Source: Firmicutes bacterium OM04-13BH (lineage in GTDB: Bacteria > Bacillota > Clostridia > Lachnospirales > Lachnospiraceae). Taken from it: a stretch of DNA of 64,000 nucleotides. Positions within the stretch are counted from its first letter, which is position 1, and each line of letters opens with the position of its first letter. Shown one piece after another: positions 62,989 to 64,000 of this stretch. A program made the translations under genes and the position numbers. The notes beneath the pieces are model-generated. The model was not told where the DNA came from, did no database searches, and worked only from the letters and a program-made list of their open reading frames with translations. The DNA lies in the NCBI GenBank assembly GCA_003481745.1, contig QULP01000010.1:43238-107237 (forward strand). Direction: 5' to 3'.

Positions 62989-63519
62989 TTAGTTAAAATC
63001 AAATGTTGTTGTCATAGTAAATGCTGCTGCATTTTCAAGTGGAACTGTAAAAGAACCTCTATAAACTTCAAAATCAAGTGTTACTGACTGTTTAGGTTCG
63101 ATAACAACTTCATCAGGATCAAATCTTGCACTACCTGCTTCCATAGGTTCATCAAGCATTGGAGATACAGCTTTTGAATTTACAACAAATAAAATCTGCC
63201 GTGTATCAGATGGAAACTGTGTTGGGTCCATACTTTCCGGAACAACTTTCCAACCAGAGCCCTGTGCATCTAATCCTACACTTGTTAAATGAATTGCTGA
63301 CATACTATTGTTCTGAATTGTATAATTATCTGGAATAGTATTGCTGCCATCTTCATTAAATACAATTGGTAATGTTGAAGGCACTGTTACATCAACTAAT
63401 GTTGCTTCTGTTCTGATTTCAACTTCTGTTGATCCTTCTGTGTCTGCAAATGCCACTGTATTCATTGACATAATTGATGCTGCTGCTGTTGCGATTGCTA
63501 CGATTCTTTTTAATTTCAT
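62989..63519 (-). CDS. Secreted beta-sandwich protein, 176 aa
   Basis: A clear signal peptide (cleavage near 'NTVAFADTEG') is followed by an all-beta domain with 'VTVPSTLPIVFNEDGSNTIP' and 'FTMTTTFDFN' at the end. The pattern resembles the WxL-like or fimbrial-type surface domains of Lachnospiraceae, but no WxL motif is present. GGGAGGAAG precedes the ATG. The short hairpin at 62893-62930 downstream may reduce read-through into the next two genes. Confidence 0.72.
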   Translation of the reverse strand: MKLKRIVAIATAAASIMSMNTVAFADTEGSTEVEIRTEATLVDVTVPSTLPIVFNEDGSNTIPDNYTIQNNSMSAIHLTSVGLDAQGSGWKVVPESMDPTQFPSDTRQILFVVNSKAVSPMLDEPMEAGSARFDPDEVVIEPKQSVTLDFEVYRGSFTVPLENAAAFTMTTTFDFN

Positions 63520-63607
63520 AATTTTCTTCCTCCCAAATTTTAAAGTAGTGCCAAAAATTACCTATTTTTATTTCCCTTAACCCATTATTTAATAGCTTAT
63601 TCAGCAC

Positions 63608-64000
63608 CTTTTTATATTTTATAACTATATTTACTATAGCTATAGAACATTATAGCATCACTATAATAATATTTCAACTACAAAACATTTAATGATACTA
63701 ATTTCCTTTTTCTTTACTAAGCATAGCAGGTATTAATGTCTAAATTGGGCACTGATGGAACAAAAAACAAGATTCTCCAGAGCTGGAACTCCAAAGACAA
63801 AATAAGAAAAAAATTATATTTATGTATGAGATTGGGATAATGAGATTCATGCATTAATAGAAAAATTTACTGAAATCTAATTTATAACTGATACATTCAA
63901 AAATCTAATTGTATAAAATAAAAATAGTAGTTATAATATAACAAAGAACAAGTTTGGTCCTATGTCAAGATTTAGTACAAGTTAAAATGAGAAATTTCTC
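63608..64000. other. A+T-rich region without a supported gene
   Basis: The last ~390 bases contain no open frame that I can support on either strand. TATAGCTATAG-like sequence near 63636-63645 and other A+T-rich boxes may form the promoter for the secreted protein gene. Confidence 0.5.

Noticed and set aside
1..64000. Prophage, integrase or insertion sequences
   Set aside because: No transposase, integrase, portal, capsid or terminal inverted repeat pair was seen; the mobile-looking features are limited to direct terminator repeats and one palindromic element.

Overview
The window (about 40% G+C) looks like the chromosome of an anaerobic gut Firmicute, most likely a member of the Lachnospiraceae. 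The reasons are AdhE, a HydE [FeFe]-hydrogenase maturase, YesM/YesN two-component systems beside sugar ABC importers, a two-OB-fold SSB paralogue, and strong AGGAGG-type ribosome binding sites. No phage, insertion sequence, rRNA or ordinary tRNA was seen. Genus and species cannot be fixed from this sequence alone.

Layout. 1-9.6 kb: a minus-strand glycan module with two LplB/LplC-type permeases and a lipoprotein binding protein (cut by the window start), a large GH2 glycosidase, a sialate O-acetylesterase-like enzyme and an AraC regulator. 9.7-13.7 kb: a SUKH-family gene between two copies of a terminator, hpf, a small lipoprotein, dapB, a corrinoid adenosyltransferase and an SSB-like protein. 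13.9-20 kb: typA, a palindrome-rich intergenic element, adhE and a polysaccharide deacetylase with cell-wall repeats. 20.3-22 kb: a glycine riboswitch with terminator ahead of an AgcS symporter. 22-32 kb: GH43 xylosidase/arabinofuranosidase, a DUF4340-like lipoprotein, YesN/YesM and a second sugar ABC importer with a duplicated 35-nt operator-like sequence. 32-36.3 kb: hydE, then the folate operon folE-HD-folP-folBK behind a probable tetrahydrofolate riboswitch. 36.5-38.2 kb: a small membrane protein and the fused remains of a sugar locus. 38.4-45.4 kb: rplY, a phosphoesterase and the urease operon ureABC-I-EFGD behind a strong promoter and a leader terminator. 45.4-55 kb: an AEC transporter, zinc-ribbon proteins (one with a Met-Asn-X-Gly minisatellite), a lipoprotein, a LuxR-type two-component system with an extra membrane sensor, and uncharacterised proteins.

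The most unusual region is 55-61.3 kb. Two tandem tRNA-shaped RNAs (57814-57926 and 57930-58060) have acceptor, D and T arms, but the anticodon arm is replaced by a conserved hairpin insert. They lie directly upstream of, and on the same strand as, a vWA/DUF2828-type protein reminiscent of Ro60/TROVE proteins. This resembles a Y-RNA-like ribonucleoprotein locus. The locus and a neighbouring phosphatase gene are bracketed by identical 28-bp terminator repeats. Upstream lies a compact cluster of uncharacterised genes: a DUF4869-like protein, a small P-loop ATPase, a TOPRIM-like protein broken by a GA-repeat frameshift, a stand-alone receiver domain and a membrane protein. The window ends with three exported or membrane-anchored surface proteins.

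How the genes work together: the two ABC/glycosidase modules import and split plant or host glycans under AraC-type control. AdhE and HydE belong to mixed fermentation and hydrogen metabolism. The fol genes supply folate. Urease with its UreI-like channel releases ammonia. The AgcS symporter responds to glycine. All functional statements rest on reading translations and motifs by eye; no database search was run.
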